From Gymnopilus junonius (Eukaryota > Basidiomycota > Agaricomycetes > Agaricales > Galerinaceae), in contig JADNYJ010000516.1 in NCBI GenBank assembly GCA_015501075.1, forward strand, positions 1 through 22,016: DNA of 22,016 nucleotides. The letters run 5' to 3'. The position numbers were made by a program, and so were the translations under genes. The notes under the pieces were generated by a model. That model had not been told where the DNA came from. It ran no database searches and worked only from the letters and a program-made list of their open reading frames with translations. Shown piece after piece: positions 18,753-22,016 of the stretch; within the stretch, counting starts at the first letter, position 1, and the number at the start of each line of letters is the position of its first letter.

Positions 18753-21700
18753 TCACCGTTTGCTGAGCGCCTGCAATTGCACAAACTCGTAGTAACTGCC
18801 ACGCAAAGCCAATAATTGATCGTGCGTTCCAACCTCCTTTACACGTCCGTCTTTCATGAAGAAACTGTAAAATGATCATCAGACACTCGTTAAACGGGTG
18901 GCACGTAGGACATACATTCGATCTGCATTTTGGATGGTTGATAGACGATGAGCTACAGCAATCGTTGTACGGCCCTTAGCTGCTTGGTCCAATGCTTCTT
19001 GGACGACCTTTTCAGAATTGGAGTCCAGCGCAGAAGTCGCCTAAGATGCCTAGAATATCAGAAATATGCCTCAAATTAATATTTGAAACAATGCCGACCT
19101 CGTCCAATAACAGCACTTTAGGATTGCGTAGCAAGGCACGGGCTATTGCGATGCGTTCTACAACCAGGGTGTGGTTAAAATTATTAGATCACATTAATTG
19201 ACCAGATACTAACGTTTTTGACCTCCAGAGAGCTGGGACCCTTTGCCACCTACTTCAGTATTAAAGCCGCTGCAAATGATAATATTCAGTCATTAAGCTA
19301 ATCACCATAAATCAAGTCACGTACTTCGGAAGACTTTCAATGAATTCCAGAATATTTGCGCCTCGACATGCGCTTTCAATTTCTTCCTGAGTAACTTCGG
19401 ACCGAGGCTTGATGGATCCGAGCAGAATATTGAAGCGAACTGTTCCGGCATAGAGAGTAGGTTCTTGTGATACTAATGCCAAGTGCTTGCGATATTCCTG
19501 GACATTGAGGTCCGATATCCTTTCGCCATCGAGCTGATATATTTAGTGCGTTATTTGCTACTGGAATCGTGAAATTAATTGCTCACATGAACCTCTCCAG
19601 AAAGTGGGTCATAAAATCGCTCTATCAACTGGATGCTGCATTGGAACAGACCTCAGGACATTTCTGGGCAGCAAATCGACAAGAAGATCTCACATCGTGC
19701 TCTTGCCAGATCCACTGGCACCCACTAGGGCGACATATGTTCCTGGTTCAATCTCGAATGAAAGCCCACTCAGTACTCGAACACCTGGGCGCGTGGGGTA
19801 TCGGAAGTGGACATCTTCAAAGCGGATATGACCCTGGATAGTTTTGTCTTTGATGATGTCGCCTTCTTCAGACTCGGCATCAATCTCAGGGGCCATATCA
19901 AGGAGCTTGATAATATCCGAACCAGCTCCTCTGGCAGAAGAGATGTCAGGGACATACTGGAAGACGTTGCCCGCCTGCATCGCGCCGAACGTCGCGCTCT
20001 AGAAAAATTAAAAGTTCAGGTGCAAGTTTTCAGAAGCAAAGGTTGAAAAAAGTTACCAGGAGACCAATAAAGAACTGGAAGATAGTGGCCTCCCGACGGG
20101 ATACAAGGCCAGCGCCGTACCAAAAGATCAAGGCAATAACGAAGAAGTTAAGGCCCTGAGAAAAGGCATACAACAAATTGCTCCAAACAGATGCCCGATT
20201 CGAAGCACGAAGAGGCCCTTCCAAACTCTGACTATATAATTGAACACAACTGTCCTCCCTCGTAAGGGCAGCGACAGTGCGGATCGATGCGGCGGCTTCA
20301 CAGGCAAGTTGTGCGGAACTTTGATGGGCTTTCTTGTTCGCCTGATCTTTGAGAATGACGACGCGCTGTCAACGTTCTGACGCCTCAGCAAATAATAAGT
20401 TTTGAAATACCCTTCACGTGCTTACCAGACGCACAAAACCGACTGAGACGAGAAGGGGAGCACATGCTTTTATGGAGAACAAGAATCAGGGCAACGTTTA
20501 GATATCTATTGGTCAGCCTCACACACCTAGGCCAACGAGACCGACTCTCCATATGAAAACAAGGCCAAGGATGCATCCACATACAAGCGTAGAAATGGCT
20601 TGTATAATGCCACCGAGCGTGACGCCCGCTAGGCCGTCAAATTTTTGTGGGTTATCGCTCAGCTCAGATATCAGGCTGCCAGTCTACAATCAACAATGAG
20701 TCGAGGGACGGAAAGAACAAGAATGTGCCACCTACGTTATTCTCGTCTCTGTCAAAAAATGCGACTGACAAACAAGTCAGCAACAAGCCTATAAGTACTC
20801 TGGCGACACAAGAGTACTCACTGTCCTGTCGCAGCAAGGATTTGAAACTCAAACTGCGCAGCCTGGAAATGAGGTTTGCAGCTGCTGCATTGAACATATA
20901 ACCTTGAAGTGTGAGACTGAGCGCGGCGACGATGGCCAGAATAAAAAACCTAGAAAAAAAGGTAAGCAAACGGACTGGCAGCCCAGGTCAGTGGTAGTAC
21001 GAACCAAAGGGCGGTTCTATCACCAGCATGTCGGCGGTCATGGTTGTCCGTAAGGGCAAAGCCGCTTACGCCATTGGCGTAAACAACACCAAAAGCGGGG
21101 TAAATCATGCCCGAGACTGAAAAAAACGAACAAATATTGTCAGAATGACTCAACTAGCTCCCAAAGAGAGGTGGTCGAAACACTGACTGGCGGCACAAAC
21201 TACGCCCACGGAATATCTTCCCCACTGAGAGCGAACAAGAGGCAACATACGCCTGAATAAATAGAAAACGCCATAATCCTCCTCATCGGAGTCATGCGTA
21301 ACGATCCTCCTTCTTCGCTGTAAGATGTCGCTCGCTACGGACCGACTGGTACTCTTCCTTCCAAGGGGAGCAACATCTTCAGGAGGTACAACCGGGGGGT
21401 CGGCTTCTGCTGCGTCTCCGGAATCTTCAGCAGTCTTGTTGGAATCAATTCCTTCACGGAGCTTCTGTGCTTCAACAAGGCGTGCGTATGCACCTCCTTT
21501 TTGAAGGAGTTCACTATGTGTGCCATGTTCGAGAACGACACCGCCGCCCATGACATAGATGACGTCAGCATTTTGAATGGTAGAAAGACGGTGGGCAATG
21601 ACAATTGTGGTTCGACCTTGAAAGCACTCGGCCAGTCAGCAATTGCCTTGTATGAAAGAGTGAATCGCAAATCACCTGCAGCAGCCTTATCCAACGCCTG

Positions 21701-22016
21701 TTGTACGATACCCTCCGACTGCGTGTCCAAAGCACTGGTCGCCTCATCCAACAACAAAATTCTCGGGTCACCCACAATCGCCCTTGCAATCGCCACGCGC
21801 TGCTTCTGTCCACCAGACAACAACAGCCCACGTTCGCCAACCAGCGTGTCATATCCCGCCGGCAACTGGCAGATGAACCCATCAGCATTGGCTTCCACGC
21901 ACGCCTGTTTGATAAGAGCCTCCTGTTCTTCCAGAGGCAAGTATTCGTTAGGGGTGCCAATGAGCCCGTAAGCAACGTTCTCCTTGATAGAAGTGTTGAA
22001 CAGTATAGGCTCCTGC
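18753..22016 (-). CDS. ABCB/MDR-type ABC transporter, C-terminal part, runs off right edge
   Basis: This is a full-size ABC exporter of the multidrug-resistance (Pmd1/MDR1-like) type, located in the plasma membrane. Its N-terminal membrane domain and first Walker A lie beyond the window. In gene order the edge opens at the Q-loop ([17 protein letters not shown]). Nucleotide domain 1 follows with signature [16 protein letters not shown], Walker [13 protein letters not shown] and switch IAHRLST across a 59-base intron (21617-21675). Next is an acidic, Ser-rich linker (about 21470-21270). Membrane domain 2 includes [37 protein letters not shown] and [20 protein letters not shown]. Nucleotide domain 2 has A-loop FRYPTRPG, Walker [10 protein letters not shown] (about 19700), YDPLSGEVH, signature SQLSGGQK and Walker B VLLLDE. 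It ends [13 protein letters not shown] with the stop at 18753-18755. All catalytic motifs are intact and I saw no indels. Confidence 0.93.

Noticed and set aside
6631..22016. A biosynthetic or catabolic cluster of amidase, monooxygenase, membrane protein and exporter
   Set aside because: The genes face different ways, are separated by housekeeping NDUFV1 and by kilobase gaps, and include no core synthase or pathway regulator.

Overview
The window looks like nuclear DNA of a mushroom-forming fungus (Basidiomycota, probably Agaricomycetes). The genes are split by many introns of about 48-75 bases with GT-AG ends, plus two GC-AG introns. One gene belongs to the basidiomycete seven-membrane-pass DUF6534 family, another encodes mitochondrial complex I subunit NDUFV1, and a Ty1/copia element lies at the left edge. 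Exon structures were worked out by eye from splice signals, reading phase and family motifs.

Left part (1-6300): the 5' end of a copia retrotransposon on the minus strand (LTR 632-845, broken gag to the edge). Then come an intronless orphan gene (1010-1735, minus), a weak region with a short coding-like piece and one hydrophobic exon (1798-2553), a nine-exon histidine phosphatase (2817-4102, plus), and two small unrecognised plus-strand genes (4965-5403 and 5654-6240).

Middle (6600-12900): an acetamidase-type amidase on the minus strand (6631-8936), with one apparent 1-base deletion, lies head to head with NDUFV1 (9656-11480, plus). NDUFV1 keeps its conserved blocks and splice sites but carries about nine single-base indels. 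Beyond it lies a dead minus-strand paralogue (12117-12825) of the small gene at 5654-6240. It is interrupted in an exon by a 213-bp foldback element, CACTG...CAGTG, flanked by GAA duplications. This is the clearest non-routine signal in the window.

Right part (13262-22016): a DUF6534 membrane protein (minus), a flavin-containing monooxygenase (16262-18528, plus) with several 1-base indels, and the C-terminal part of a full-size ABCB/MDR transporter (minus, running off the right edge).

The genes look like ordinary neighbours rather than one pathway. Amidase, monooxygenase and exporter could each act on nitrogenous or foreign compounds, but nothing in the sequence ties them together. The single-base indels in otherwise well-conserved genes point first to consensus errors in the assembly, so the frames of NDUFV1, the monooxygenase and the amidase should be read with that in mind. 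I found no CRISPR array, rRNA or tRNA, and no convincing evidence of a new multi-gene system.
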